Of a stretch of DNA of 64,000 bases, positions 12,225 to 25,650 are shown piece after piece. Position 1 is the first letter of the stretch, and each line of letters starts with the position of its first letter. The DNA comes from Climacium dendroides (Eukaryota > Streptophyta > Bryopsida > Hypnales > Climaciaceae), in NCBI GenBank assembly GCA_950106755.1, contig OX467088.1, positions 7,300,001 to 7,364,000 of the forward strand, in the 5' to 3' direction. The translations under genes and the position numbers were made by a program. The notes beneath the pieces are model-generated. The model was not told the origin of the DNA. It ran no database searches and was given only the letters and a program-made list of their open reading frames with translations.

Positions 12225-13994
12225 TATTATTGTCAATGATGAGTTGGGTAGGATTAAATGGTTGCTTCAAGAGTAGACTGCCTTAAAGCAACGGAGCTAG
12301 CATGTAAGTCTTAAGCCTGGGTATAATAAACCAGCCATTCACCGTACACATCCAAGAAACACACAACACAACCATTGCCAATTACCGCATAGTGACTGCA
12401 CGATTCAACAACCAATGGAGGGAGATTTGAATTTTTTTTAAACAATGATTGGCAAGTTTACTATATATGTAGATATTTACAACCATTGAAGGCGCTTATA
12501 ACATAAACGCCTGTAATGTAGGTATTTATAATATAAGTATCCTATAATCATGGAAGGTTTTTATAATATAAATACCTATATACTATAGGTGTTTACACTC
12601 TTAGACTCATGTGCTCATGATCCTAGGCTCACATATTAGCGTCCCTAAGAATTTAAGTAAGTGAAATGAAATGGCCAAGAAGAACAATCAACAATTTTAA
12701 TAAACCGTACAAAATTGCAAATCACAATCCAAAAGAATAGGAATTCAAAGAAAGGAAGATAGCATTGGGCTTAATTGGATAACACGTAGATACAATTTTT
12801 GCATATCTAATTGTAGGATCTTCCACTAGACTAGTATAAGAATGTGTAGAAGAAATTTCAAAAACTTTGAGCATGTAGATTATAAGATTATTCGTGTTTA
12901 AAGTGAAGAAAACAAAGGTTTTCACACCTTGCACAAGTAGATTACTAGTATAAGACTTTGAACCTTCTTTATAAATATTTTTTGGAATATGGGTTTTTAT
13001 TTTTATTTTTTTATGTTTAAGAATTGAATTAGAAATTTGGAAATAAAATTCAGAAACAACACAATGCTTTTCATTCTTTTTTAAAATTGTTAAATAGTAG
13101 TAGGTACAAAATAGAATGAAAATCTAAATTGTTGATAACTCTAAGATGGAATTGATCCTATTAGTAAGATTGTTTTAGAAAGAAAATATAATTGTACAGA
13201 ACTTTAATTTTTTAAATTACAAAAATAGAATTCAAAACAAATCCTACCATTTACTTTTGAAGAAGATACTTGGTTGATTGCTTGAACTTCCTCATCAATA
13301 GTCAAAATAGAATGAATCAAATCTTTCCACATAGACAAAGTATTTTCTGTGAGAATTTTTGTTTCAAAGTTTATTTTTGAGTTTTTGTGATTTTTTATGT
13401 TGCCTAACAAACTCTATTTTGAACTTATGATAGCATAACTTTTGTTCCCATGTTCTAATTGGAATCAAATTATATTCTTCAAAAGTAAATGTTTTTTTTT
13501 CTATCTTCAAAAAATGTTTCAAAGTATTACTTTAAAAATTGAGATCATAGGAATCCACCAAAAGGGACAATTGGGACTTTATCAAATGCAAAGCCTCCAT
13601 CCTTACCTTCAAATTAGAGCCAACAAACCTAGATGCTCTAGTTTGGGATAGTCCAAAAGGTTTTACAACTTCAATTGCAATTCATTTCAAAACAACTTCA
13701 ATTGAACCTCATTTCAAAACAACTTCAATTGCAACTCATTTCAAAACAGTAATAAAGATGTCAAGGTTTGAAACTTCTTAGTTTAACTCTAGACAACTGC
13801 GCCAAGGTAGTCACCCAAATACTCCAATTACTGGACCAATAGGGACATTTTGTTTTTTACATTTAACAATGAAGCCATCTATCAGACCATTATGGTTCAT
13901 GGCATCCATATAGGATTACGGATTTCTCCATTTTGGATCACATGCAATTCAAAGCCCAAAATCTCGCCCCCAAAATACTACCCTGCATGTAACA
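12225..13994. other. AT-rich intergenic DNA with dispersed-repeat fragments
   Basis: No gene was recognised. Around 12800-12960 it holds a degenerate copy of the dispersed family described at 22630 and 50270 (markers GTAGGATCTT and GATTATAAGAT). A threefold 27-bp repeat lies at 13666-13749. Confidence 0.5.
13666..13749. repeat. Three tandem copies of a 27-bp unit
   Basis: The unit CAACTTCAATTGCAACTCAT followed by TTCAAAA is present three times in a row with one or two changes per copy. Confidence 0.85.
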
Positions 13995-14172
13995 TAAGAA
14001 TACCATAAACGGTGCCAGTCCATAAAAAGCTCCAATGAACTTTGCTCTTCCATCTCAAGGCATAAATGGCAAGAGCAGGTACATTGAAACCGTTTATGTT
14101 CCAACACCATTCATGGCATTCCTACTTTAAGGACATTGAAACCATTTATGGACCGACAGCGGTATTCCTACC
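13995..14172. mobile_element. Probable small inverted-repeat element (MITE-like), about 175 bp
   Basis: The left part, GAATACCATAAACGGTGCCA followed by GTCCATAAA, is matched in inverse orientation by TTTATGGACCGACAGCGGTA followed by TTCC at the right. Inside are two direct copies of ACATTGAAACCxTTTATG. Pairing of the ends is imperfect and a target duplication could not be fixed, so the superfamily is left open. Confidence 0.5.
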
Positions 14173-14443
14173 TCAGAGGATTGCGGTGCGCAGCAGAAAG
14201 CTCGAACCCGGACATCCTTAAGCACAATGTGATTTCCGAAGGCACTGTCACACCCTGAGAGGAAGGATGGAGGTGAGCAAGAGAGCCGAGACAAGAGTTG
14301 AGACTTGAGACACTAAGCAAATGTGATTCAGGGAGGTGTGTAGTACAGGGCAAGGCACGAGTTTTTACTATTACGTTGAATTGTTCACGTGGAGGTCCAT
14401 GAATAATGCGTCTACCGTATAGAGACCCTCAGAAAAGAAAAAA

Positions 14444-14468
14444 GCAGTGCAGTGCAGTGCAGTGCAGT
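14444..14468. repeat. Pentanucleotide microsatellite (GCAGT)n
   Basis: Five consecutive GCAGT units lie in the 3' flank of the STY kinase gene. Confidence 0.9.
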
Positions 14469-14899
14469 GTCACCGCCTCCTCAAAGTCATCTGCAACTCA
14501 GGAGACAGACAGACTCGTTTCCTACACAAAAGTAGGCTAATCTCCACGGGGAAAATCTTCACCCCCAGCTCGGAACTAACCATGTTCCGTTATCTCGCTC
14601 AACTATCGGTACCTCTTACAAGGGAGGAAATAGATTACACTAGAGCATTGCTTTTCTTTTCCTGAGGCCATTTCCTACTATAAGACCCACTGACTCTGTC
14701 CCTGCAACTGACTATATGTGCAGAAAGAGCACATGGGGACTTCACCAAGCCTCTCTTCTATGAAACATCGGCGTTGCAATATACAGATCGAGCACTCCGC
14801 CTGGTACTCATCTTCAATTATGCCCCGCACTGGATGGTACTTAGATTTAACCTTCTTCCAAAAATAAGAAACTCTTGAGAAAGAGAGCAGGCAATCCAA

Positions 14900-16805
14900 T
14901 CAGTCACTTGTTAGAGGCCGGTTCAAGCAGAGACACCGAAATCGCGCACGTCCCACTTTGGTTAAGAGATCATCTTGGGCTTGCTCCAACATCTTCACCA
15001 CCTGAGCAAAGCTGGGGCGGACATCCGGATTTGCATCCCAACACCGACTCATGATGTCAGCCACTGGGGGAGGACAAGTATCAGGGATTGGAGGTCGGAC
15101 GCCGCGGTTCACCACTGCAAAAGCTGCTTGCACTGCCGTCATATTTTGGAATGGAAGTAAGCCGGTTACAAGCTCCCACAGCACCACACCAAAGCTGTAA
15201 ACATCCACTTTGTGGGTGTAGGGTCTGTGCTGAATCATCTCCCTGTAACCACAAACCCAAGCTTAGCTCATACACTCATGCAGGTAACACCAATCAAGAC
15301 AATGAAAACCACAAACACCAGATTAGTTCAAAAGCAGACACAACCTCTGTCAATTCAAACTGTAAAAGCGAGTGGAGACCAGTTGATAACAATCAGAGTC
15401 GTCTATATGGTACCACGGGACGCAGAACTTAGCTACAACCGAATGCAGGTGGCCTTTAACCATGACATGCAATAAAAACAACTACATAGGTGCCGAAGTC
15501 AAAACTCTTAGACAAGGTCAGAGCTTGGTGTCATTTTCCATCCAGAACAAGAAGTAAAAAAAGTAGGAAAACCAAACAGGCAGATACTCACGGAGCCATC
15601 CAGCGATACGTTCCAGTCTCTGGAGTCATGCCTTCCACTTGCACTTCTATCCTAGCAGCCCCAAAATCAGCAATCTTTATAGACTTATCCGTCGCTATTA
15701 AGAGATTGTCCGACTTCAAATCCCTGTGAATGATATCCAAGCTATGCAGGTACTCCATGCCTCGGGCGACGTCCAGGGCTTGCTTCACTGCGAGCTTCAG
15801 TGGCACGGCTCGTGATTGCCGTTTGCTGAGGAAGGAACGCACTGAGCCTCCTCTTGCATACTCCGTCACTATGCACCACACCATGGGTTTCCGGCACGCT
15901 CCAATGAAACGTACCACGTTCTGATGCTTCACAGCTGCAAGCATGGTCACCTCCTTCCCAAATGCAGACTCCATCAACAGCATCTTCTCGACGTTGTTCT
16001 CGGGTCTCTCCAATATTTTCACGGCCACGTCTTCCCCGTTGTACGTGCCTTTGTATAGTCGGCCGAATGCGCCCTGTGCAAAAGGGGGGCCCATATGCAG
16101 ACGCCGCAAATCAATCGTCCAGTCGTCGTACCCTTCCAAACCTTCTGTAGGATACCTGTTGCAACAAAATTTACCCAAATTAGTGCAATCCATGCCTTGG
16201 AAATATGCTAAAACCTCTGAAATTACTGTAAAACATTTCTAACAGATTCAAACATGACATAGTGAAACATCAGGTAGTTCGAACATCAGGTGATTTGAGT
16301 GTACTTGGTTTCGCCATTAAACCCTGAGCTTCAGGGATATTCACAAAACAGTTCATAACAAAATTTAAGCCCTTACGTAACAAGCTCGGTACACGTCACA
16401 ACCATCTGGCAGCACCAAGCTACTGCATCACAATAAAGAGAAAGAATGTTCAGAAGCAAAGAGGTCTTCCCCGACGAACCTTGGGTCCATGAGAGCACTA
16501 GCAAGAATGTCTTCACCGATTGTGTGCGAGACAATGCCTGGCATCACCACACTGTGCGACACGGACGCATTCCGCGTCGCACTTCGTGTGCGGAGATCAT
16601 CATGCATTAGTCTTGTCCGTAACGAGCCACCACCATTCGATCCAACGCTGCTATCTGCTTGAGACAACATGGACACCGAGTTGTTCCCACCAATGCTCAT
16701 ACTCATCGGTATGCTTCCCGTGCTCTCCACGGACATGTCCGACGCATCCCCCAACCTCTTGTAATAATCATCCTGAAACATGAAGAAATCATGCTGGGTT
16801 GCCAT
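14900..16805 (-). CDS. STY13-like dual-specificity kinase (C-group Raf-like, MAPKKK-related)
   Basis: This is a cytosolic protein kinase of the plant Raf-like C group; Arabidopsis At2g24360 (STY13-type) is the closest I recall. Three exons, leftward: 16805-16480, 16155-15592, 15242-14900, all GT-AG and in phase, giving 410 residues, about the length of the Arabidopsis protein. The N-terminal 108 residues are Ser/Met-rich and end in ALMDPR, joined by splicing to [19 protein letters not shown], a strong match to the family pre-kinase motif. The kinase domain has GQGAFG-like loop [11 protein letters not shown] (135-145), catalytic Lys155, alpha-C Glu177, HRDLKSDN (HRD 252-254), DFG 272-274 and GTYRWMAPE across the exon 2/3 junction. 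All catalytic residues are present, so it should be active. The RARFRC tail near the C-terminus is also family-typical. Such kinases are linked to plastid precursor phosphorylation and stress signalling; the role here is inferred. Confidence 0.95.
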
Positions 16806-18240
16806 GATCGCATCCCCTAGTTACCCCCTCCTTAGATTCTTGCTGCAGTCAGTGCCAATCAATCTCTTTCAATATTGCCCGCTATATCATAGCCATCCCA
16901 TCCCGGACCTGAAAATCTAATAGAGCCCCTGCCCTTCCACCTTATTTCAGAGACGAGGTATCACTAGTGGGAAGACAGACTACACCAGGACCTTGATCCT
17001 CCCCAAACTATGAAAACATATGCTGGAGACTTGTCTCAAATGTGGGCAATAAAACCCCTCAGTGCACCTCACTGCCGACGTTGCAATTTCCGCAAAAGAC
17101 CAGGAGGCGGTCCGATTAGCAAGAAACAAGATACCCTAAGAAGTCCAACCTCCGTGCCAACACCTTGATCACAACCTTCCACCACCAAAATCAACCCCAA
17201 ACCAATACCCAAAGCAGCAATTCTCGTTCCCCTCAGCAGATGCTCGTGATAATCACTCTCTGTGGACAGCACGCCATTGACCTAACCGCTTGCCACTACG
17301 CCCTACCGACGAAGCTGCTGCTGCTGCTGCTGCTGCACCAAAGCCCGCATCCTCAAAAACCTTCCCCCCAGTTCTCCACCGACCGGCACAAAACATTAGG
17401 ATTCCACACCACGACCCTCACATTCACCCATTCTCCAAACCACGAGTCGCAACAATCCTCCTCACGGCCTCTCCTGAACTATTCTCCCTGGACAGCGTCC
17501 CATGCTCCCAAACCCTACATAGATCTGCATACGGGATTGCTTTCCCGAATTCCGCCCACTTCACCTGCAAGCGCCACTCGCCGACACCCAAGATCGCGAG
17601 TCTACGCCACCATAGCCTTCAGAGAAGAAATATTCGGGCTCCGGAAAAGGAAAGGTAACGAGATTTCTGTGCAAGCGGGGTAGCAAAATGCGGGTTGCGA
17701 GAAAACAACGGGGACAGACAGCAAGAGCAGCAAGAGGAGCTAGAGACACAGCAGCAGTCAGAGAACGCGGAGGGGGTGTACTCTTGCCAGGACGGCACCC
17801 GAAATCTACAAAATCGTGCGGGGGTGTACTGACTGGGTACATTTGGGAGCGGGTTGCGTTAGATTTTGTGAATATCAACGTCGGGGTCGAATTGGTAGAT
17901 TTCGCCCCCGATTGAAGGGTCGGGACTCTGGAGTCCAGACTGGCCACCGGCTGGGCCGGTGGCCCTTGAACCGAGCCGTTAGAATGGGGATAGAGGCTGA
18001 GACCAGAAACCGTTCACACTGTACCTGCTTTCAGTTGGAGTTATTTGGAGCTTCCTTTTTTTTTTTTAGATTTATTTCGTTGTGTTTTTGCACGGCTGTG
18101 TTCACATACATTCTTGTGGTCATTTTTGTCAAACAGGGTCATGTGTCGTCTTGTGATTGGTTTGCATTGTTTGAAATTCTGCCGCAAAAAATTCAATTTT
18201 ACCATTTGTTTTGGCAAAACTCACTTTAAGGTAAACTAGT
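16806..18240 (-). promoter_or_regulatory. 5' flank and probable leader/promoter of the STY-like kinase gene
   Basis: This GC-moderate region lies upstream of the kinase start. It contains a (GCA)n tract in the transcript direction (CTG on the plus strand, about 17310-17334). The plus-strand ORFs here (for example 17165-17683) are low-complexity Pro/His/Ser-rich and antisense to the leader, so they are not called. The GC content falls sharply after about 18040. Confidence 0.45.
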
Positions 18241-21200
18241 CTATGACAGTCCAAATACTAGCCAACCCATGACAAGCAAAAAAAATTCTAGTGATGCACA
18301 TTTCAAAAACTGGAATGTACACCATTAGTACGATTTTGCCCGTGATGAGATGGCTCCCATTTGGGTTGTCATAGGCAGAGTTATTTTATATCACTCTTGA
18401 ACTTTGAAGGCAGGGAAGCTTTGCTTTCTATGAATCAAAGGCTCTTTTTCACTGTAGAACATCTTGAATGTGAACATGTATTGTGGGTTATTGTAACTTA
18501 ATATGAAGAAGAAGGTAAACCAACCCATTACATGCAAAATAGTTTGTTTGCCTTCATGGCATTGTTAGATTTTTATTTTTTTAAATTCCCTACAAAAAAG
18601 ACACATGTATGACAATGAGAGCAATTGAAATTAGTATTTTTCAATGAAGTATGAATTTTTTACTATTTTTGAAAGCATACTATCCAATTGGCCTAAAAGA
18701 ATCATTAGCCAACCCCAAAATTCACAAAAAATATATCCATGATGGTCATCTTACTTGCCTAAAACAATCATGAAATTTCTAAATGAACACTTTATAAAAG
18801 TCTAGAAAAGTCAACTTTTGAGATAGATTTATACTCAAAAGGTGGAAGTTTCAATTGTAGTCAATAATCACTCCATTATTGTTACCTACAACCAATTGTG
18901 ATCAATCATTAACTCAACCTAATGTAGCCAAATCTCATTGCATGATGCTAAACACATCTCATGAAGTGGAAGTAGTAGAGTGAAAATACAAAAATTTACC
19001 TAGTGAAAAACACAAGGATTTTTTAATTTTTTACACATGAAAAAAATTGCAGATTTTGAATTCATATTTGCAATTAGAGACCCCAAATTAGCTAGAGGGA
19101 TCAAAAGCATCTCCTAAACATGATGCAAAATGGGGGGCAAGATTCTACTTTTGCCTTAGAAAACTTGCGTTTCCACCCAATTGGACCCACTTCATGGGAC
19201 ATATTTAGTGTTCTATAATCTCATTTCTTGAAAAAAATTTATCATGAATTGATGCAATCTTTTGATGATTCCATATCCTAGGCATTTGGAATGGATCTTT
19301 TGAATATATGTTTCTTTGCTTTTAGACCAATGGTTCAATGGTTATGTAGCTTTTCTTTCAAGAAGGTTCTTCATTCCATCATTTCTTCATTTGGGGGACT
19401 TGAATTGGGGGAGGCCAATTTTGAGTAGGCAATTTTCGAATATATAATTTTTGTATGCAATTTTTATATGTGTTGGCTATGCATAATGAATGAAATGAGG
19501 TTTTAGAAATATTAATTGAATCCAATTCATATGATTGTTTTATTATTCATTGTCTAAAAAGATGAAATTACAAATAGATACATTCATAGAACAATTTAAG
19601 AATGTTATAGAATACATTTGAGTGTAAATTGAAATTGTAATTTTAAATAAATTCATTTCTTATACTATGATTTGAAGATGATAAGCACATGAATTGTCTA
19701 ATATAAAATTTGAAATTTCAATATTTTTATTCTGATTATTTTTAGCATTTGGAGAATTTGTAAATCACTTGTATGGTTTGTGTATTGTTACAAGAATAGC
19801 ATTTATTGATTCTACAATTAGTAATAGTGGCCTAAAATGTATTTCAATAGATGCAAAGTGGATTACATATTAGATTGGAAAGGTTGATCTTTTAAATTAA
19901 ACTTGTTAACATTTGAAATTAGATACTATATAGGTGTAACTAAAAAAATTAAAAAGCATAATAATGAAATCTTAGAGGGCCTAAAATTATTTCTAATTTT
20001 TAACTTGTATAAAAATCAAGGATCTATATCTTAATAAAAAAAATTAAAACTTCTAATCTTAAAATTATTATCTCAAACCTAGAAATTCAAGTAAAAATAC
20101 AATATTTTGCCAAAATGCAATCTAATTAATTGGTTCTTTTGATTCTTTTTTCTTATATTATCATGAATAAATAATTAAAAATAATTATATATATAAATAA
20201 TATTTTCCCAAGTAGTATAGTATTGACTCTAAAAACCCTCGAGCTTTAGTAAATCAACCTCATACATAGCCTAAACAAATAATGGCCATTTTAGGCTATA
20301 AAAATTTAAAATTTGAGTCTCAAAATTTGATTACTATAATATTTTATTTCAAATACAATTGGACTAAATAAATTATTTGAATTAATCAAACAATAAGATT
20401 CTATAATCAAATATTTTAAAATTTTAGAAGAATTTTTGTTTTGTTTTTTTGACTTACATTGAACTTTGGTCTTGTCAATGAGCTCTTCATTTGAGGCTTC
20501 AAAGGGATAAATTTCATAATTTGAACCCATAAAACCAACGGTGAGCCTAAATTTTCAAAATATTCACATAAGCTTATCTCTTGAATAGCTTAACGTACTT
20601 GTAAAAAAATATGGTTGGCTTAATGTATGCATATCATTGAATCATTTTGAGGAAGATGTCTTTTGCAAGATCTTTTAACAACAATCACTGTTTCTAAAAT
20701 GGACTTGTACTTTCTTTTGCATATTTGTGGGAGAGTAGTCTTGGGCAAAATGAAGGTGAAGAGGAGTTAAGTTGCTTTGATCATAAGAGCTGGAGGTAGA
20801 ATAATTTGTCTTTGTCTCTCTTTTATTCATCAATCAATTATTTTTTTCCCAACAATTGTAGATTTGTCATTGTAGTGGGTTGTAAGTATCCAACTTTGAC
20901 ATTACTCCAAACTTGGATGGTTATGGACTAGATAAGTTGGCATGCATGAGATTTCATTTTAAGTTGATTAAAGAATTCATAGTATATCTTAATTCTCCTT
21001 GAATTCCAACTCTCAACTAAAGGAGAGGGTTATATGGACAGATGGACTAATTTCAAATTAATATTAAAAAGAAAATTGTACTATTGTACATTATTTTAAG
21101 CATATTAATAGTTTTTAAAATCATACTTTGTTTTTAAATAATTATCAAAAAATAAATGAGGATGTCATTATATTGTGACACTTTGATGTTTATTTGTTGA

Positions 21201-21269
21201 AAAGTGCAAATGGATGGAAATTGGTTTCAACAAGGATGAATGTTGGATTCTAATGGATGGAAGTTGAAT

Positions 21270-21590
21270 GCTATGCATCAACTTGTATCTACTAGTGGTG
21301 CCTCTCACCTAGCATTGCGTCTTATTTAATTCATCAATGACATTGACACCTAGCTAAACATCTCACATTTATTAATCAATGGAACTTCCTATTAAGTTTG
21401 CCTCCTATCAAGTCTGGCCTCCTATTTCTGTTCATTGATGGCGTCTTAAACTTAGCTACATGCCCTGTATTTATCCATTAATGGCAGTTCACACTAGCTT
21501 TGAATCACCCTATACATATGTCCTTTGCACTTGATTTGGTGTCCATATACATTGATGGTGCCTCATACCTATTCTAGTGCCCAAAATCAA
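21270..21590. repeat. Degenerate tandem repeat, about 65-75 bp period
   Basis: Recurring variants of an ATTGATGGxGCCTxxxACxTAGC-like unit (for example near 21293, 21345, 21430, 21478 and 21552) are spaced at roughly 65-75 bp. The copies are strongly diverged, so the limits are approximate. Confidence 0.5.
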
Positions 21591-22629
21591 CCCGAGATTG
21601 ACTTGTATGTTTTGGAAAAGGAGACCAATATAAGGAATGGGTAGCTAATGTATGGAAGTACGAGTCCAACACCAATCCATAAAAAAATAGGAGCTCTTAT
21701 ATATTATGATAAAATTAAGTGAATTAATGTATAATTTGAATTTGAATATTTAATAAAAAAAATTGAATTGACCCAATTCTTAAAATAATATTTATATCAC
21801 ATATAATTTGGTAAACAATAAAGGAATTGATTTAAAATTCTATTTTATTTTAAACCCGAGTTGACCAATCTACTATTTTATCCTCTAAAGGTTTTTGACT
21901 ATATTATAATGTTGATCACCACCAATACCGAACTTGTGAAGGTGCCGACTTCAATGACCAACTCTTTGAATTATGATTGCATAGTGAGTTATGTGCACCG
22001 CTTTATATGCCTAAAATTTTCTTACTTCTAGAGTATAGAATGTCAATCAATCTTAACATCAATTATATGCATCTAACTCCTATTTACTATATATTACGCT
22101 CTACCAACAATGTGGTCAAAATTGAGTTAGGTAAATTGTGAGGACAAATTGAGTGCAATCAATTACTCACACTACATTGAAACTTGACAATCCAAATAAA
22201 TCTTGCATACTCCTACATCTTGGCAGTCTTGCCCACTTTTGATGATGTTGTTGATGTGCTCATCTTAGGTAGTACAATTAATGTGACCTTGCTACAATTT
22301 TGAAATAAAAAGTGTGGTATTGGTTAATTATGTTCTTTTGGGGTTTCACACTTATTACTTCTAGAAGCCCATTGTTGCCACCAATCTCAAAAATCATCAA
22401 TAATGAAGAATCCGTGGCATTCACATATTGTGCTCAAATATGGTTAAAATTGTATGGATTTTGGATGTCTAAACAATGGCACCTTAGTTGCAAATTTTGC
22501 ATGGACATAGAAGATGGATTAGTGCTTCTTGAATGCATAAATATCTAGCACAAAGACTAAAAATTCAATTGATCCCTTATGGGAAAAAAAATTCAAAGGT
22601 TTTTCATGGGATTGCAAGAGTATTATTTT

Positions 22630-22930
22630 GGACAAATATAACTGTAGGATCTTGTAATATACTAGTTTGAAGAGATGTTGAAAAAATTTCAAAAATTTCT
22701 ATTGTCTAGATTGCAAAATATTAGCATTTCAAGTGAAAAAAATCCTTTGGGGGACCTTGCTTAATATCAGGCAACTACACTTCATAAGGTCACATTTGTA
22801 TGAAAAAATATCTATGTTGGTGGTGCTTCTTTGAATTCACCCTTTAAGGCAAGTTAACTGAATGCTTGAAAATTTTTAGATCATTTGGAATTGTACAACA
22901 TATAGGAAAAAAAATTGATGAGAATTAATC
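22630..22930 (+). repeat. Dispersed AT-rich repeat family A (5' part)
   Basis: This copy starts near TGTAGGATCTTGTA and ends near GGAATTGTACAACATATAGG. The same order of markers is seen at about 50280-50550 and, inverted, at about 35735-35995. The family has no coding capacity that I can see. Confidence 0.75.
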
Positions 22931-23019
22931 CCTAAAGCCCCAAGGGTTTTTTTCTGTCAAAAACCACCCAAAACTATCACTTTTGCTACATTTACCTAAG
23001 AAAATTAAAAAATACCTTT

Positions 23020-24150
23020 TAAAAATCTAACCATAGGATCTTGTACTTAACTTCTCTGAGAAAATGTGAAAATAATTTCATCAATTTTGACCACATATAT
23101 TGCAAGATGTTTGCATCCGAATTCAAGAAAACAAGTTTTTTACAACTTTCTTGATTAGATTTTTTAGCTTTGAATCTTTTTAAATGAAATTTTTTTGCAC
23201 TATTGATTTTAATTTTCTAAGTTTTTATGTTGAATAGTTGAGTTAAGAATCTAAAGAAAAAAATTCAACAAAAAAACACTTAATTTTCACTCATTAAAAA
23301 GTTGTTAAGTAGAAGTAGGTTAAAGATTGAAGGAAAAACTAAATTGTTAATAGCTCTAACTAAGATAGATTTGAAATATAATAATACCAATGATGAGATT
23401 GTTTTAGAAAGCAAACTTAAGGGTTGTCCATAACTTTCTCATCACTAGTCTAAATAGAATGAATCAAATCTTCAAATGTAGACAAAAATATAAAATATAA
23501 GATTTAAAAAAAAAATTGACTTTTAAATATTTTTTGTGCTGCCTATTGACCTCCATTTTTGGATTATTGTGCCATAATTTTTTTTGGGTGGCACCAATTG
23601 AAATAAAAATTATATATCCATGAAGCTTTTGCAAAACTGCAAAGTTTCAAAAAGTTTGAGAAACATTCACTACAAATTGAGACACTAGGAACCTACCTAG
23701 ACCCAAATTGTCCCCCAAGGGACAAATGGTTCTTTAGGGGTAAAGATATGAACTTGAAAATGCCAATCCCAATGGTTGTCATGATGTTGTAAATAATGTA
23801 CATGGTATGATTTTATTTTATTTCCAAAATAATTTTAAAAAATTAAATAAAGGACTTTAAAGCTCATTTTGAATAGAAAATCTATAATTGCCCGCAAACT
23901 AAAACTCCTCACAACTTTCATCTCATTAATTAAAATTAGAATGATTCAAAACTTTCCACGTATATATAAATCTAGATAAACACTTTAAAAAAATTTTTTT
24001 TTAAGAATTTTTTTGAGTTGCCCAAGTTGCCTACAAGTTCAAAGAAATCATACAGTTAAAATTTATGAAAATTTTGGGGCCTTAAAGCTACTCCTTGGGT
24101 ACATGTTGTGTGAAAATTTTAAAGAAAAAGATAAAATTGCATTTGTCGTA
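23020..24150 (+). repeat. Dispersed AT-rich repeat family A (long degenerate copy)
   Basis: Family markers in order are ATAGGATCTTGTA (23035), CCCAATGGTTGT (23768), ATAATTGCCCGCAAACTAAA (about 23884), CTTTCATCTCATTAAT (23919) and TTATGAAAATTTT (about 24063). The same order occurs at 25250-25640 and 50620-50960. Substitutions and indels are frequent, which means old insertions. Confidence 0.75.
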
Positions 24151-25239
24151 AGCTAGCCAAAGTCACTATCTTGCCAAAAAAACACAAGTTGGTCTTTTAG
24201 GGGTTATAGTCACTATCAAATTTCAAGCAATTTTTTGGGGGCAAAGAAAACATTCAAATTTCTTAAAACAAAACTTAGGCTTAAAGTTTTTTGTTTCAAA
24301 TTGAGATCACTACAACCAAAAAAAATTGTAAGGAAACCAATAAAATGTATTCAATAATGCGTAGTATTAAAAAAAATATTATTAGAGAAAAGTATTGATG
24401 TTCTCATATTTTAGTAATTTTTCATTTTGCATAAATTATTTTATACTACAAATTGAGATAGTCATTAAAAAATTTGAGTCAATAAATAGAAATTATATTT
24501 TTGGTGAATTTCCATATGATTGCTTTATAATAAATTTGAGAGGATCTATCAATATTTCTCAACTTTGACTTTATGGATTATTTTTAACTTTATGTCTAAC
24601 ATCTCATCTTTTGATGCAAATATTAAAAAAAAGTTGAAGAAGCCATATTTTATAAAATATATTAATTTTGTTTGTATACCTCAAATATTGAGGAATTACT
24701 ACATTTTTAATTTTCATATATGATTATATTTATATTTTATCAATTATAAAATATAAAACAATGCAAATTATAATTGAACTTCATCAATTCAAGTATAAAG
24801 AATAGTAAGGCTTTATCATTGAAACAACACATACATTTTTATTCATGCAAAACATGTAAAAATTAGTTATTTATTTTACTATTTTGGTTCATTGAAATAA
24901 ACTTTCTTGCTTGCCCTACTATTCAACTTGGACCACATTTTATTCTTTGTCTCTATGTTGCCTCTATTTGTCATTTATTTCAATCAAAGTGATAATAAAG
25001 TATTTAATATTTTTTTAAATAAAAATATCAACTTTTTAAATAATTTATATATTTAGAAAATATTATATAAATTCAAATTACATAGATGACCTTCACATTT
25101 AAGATCCATGACATAAAGTTGCAAAATTTTGAGGCGACACAATTAAAACATGATAATTTTAAAGCCACAATGCTAAAATTTCATAACTTCAAACTGCCAT
25201 TGTTTTGAAGCCATTTTGTCAAGGGTTGCTATGAACACC

Positions 25240-25650
25240 GTTGTTTGAAAAATGCCAATCTCAATGGTTGTAATGTTGTAATAAACAATCTACATTTTGT
25301 GATTTTATTTATTTTCATAAATATTAAAAATTAAATTAAAAAAAAGACTTCAAAATTTATTTTAGAGTAGAAAATCCATAACTGCCCGCAAATTAAAAGT
25401 CCTCATAACTTTCATCTCATTAATGAAAATGGAATGATTCAAAGCTTTCCACCTATATAGAAATTTAGAAAACCAATTAAAAATTTTTGTTTCTAAAAAA
25501 GTTATTTTTTCTTAAATGTTTGGTCTACTCAAAACTAAATATCATACAAAATCCTTTTCAACTATGTAGTCAAAAGTTATGAAAATTATTGTACCTTAAA
25601 GGTATTTCTTGACTATATGTTATGTAAAAATTTCAAAGAAAACAACTAGG
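25240..25650 (+). repeat. Dispersed AT-rich repeat family A (3' part)
   Basis: This shares with the 23.7-24.1 kb copy the markers CTCAATGGTTGTAATGTTG, TAACTGCCCGCAAATTAAAA, CATAACTTTCATCTCATTAA and AAAAGTTATGAAAATTATTG in the same order. Confidence 0.8.

Noticed and set aside
15730..16242. Plus-strand ORFs opposite STY kinase exon 2
   Set aside because: They are antisense shadows of the conserved kinase exon.
16960..16975. Isolated CACTAGTGGGAAG, resembling a CACTA end
   Set aside because: It lacks the GAAAA continuation, and no opposite end or target duplication is nearby.
17165..17683. 172-codon Pro/His/Ser-rich ORF
   Set aside because: It lies in the leader/promoter of the STY-like kinase, is low complexity and overlaps a trinucleotide repeat; no family match.
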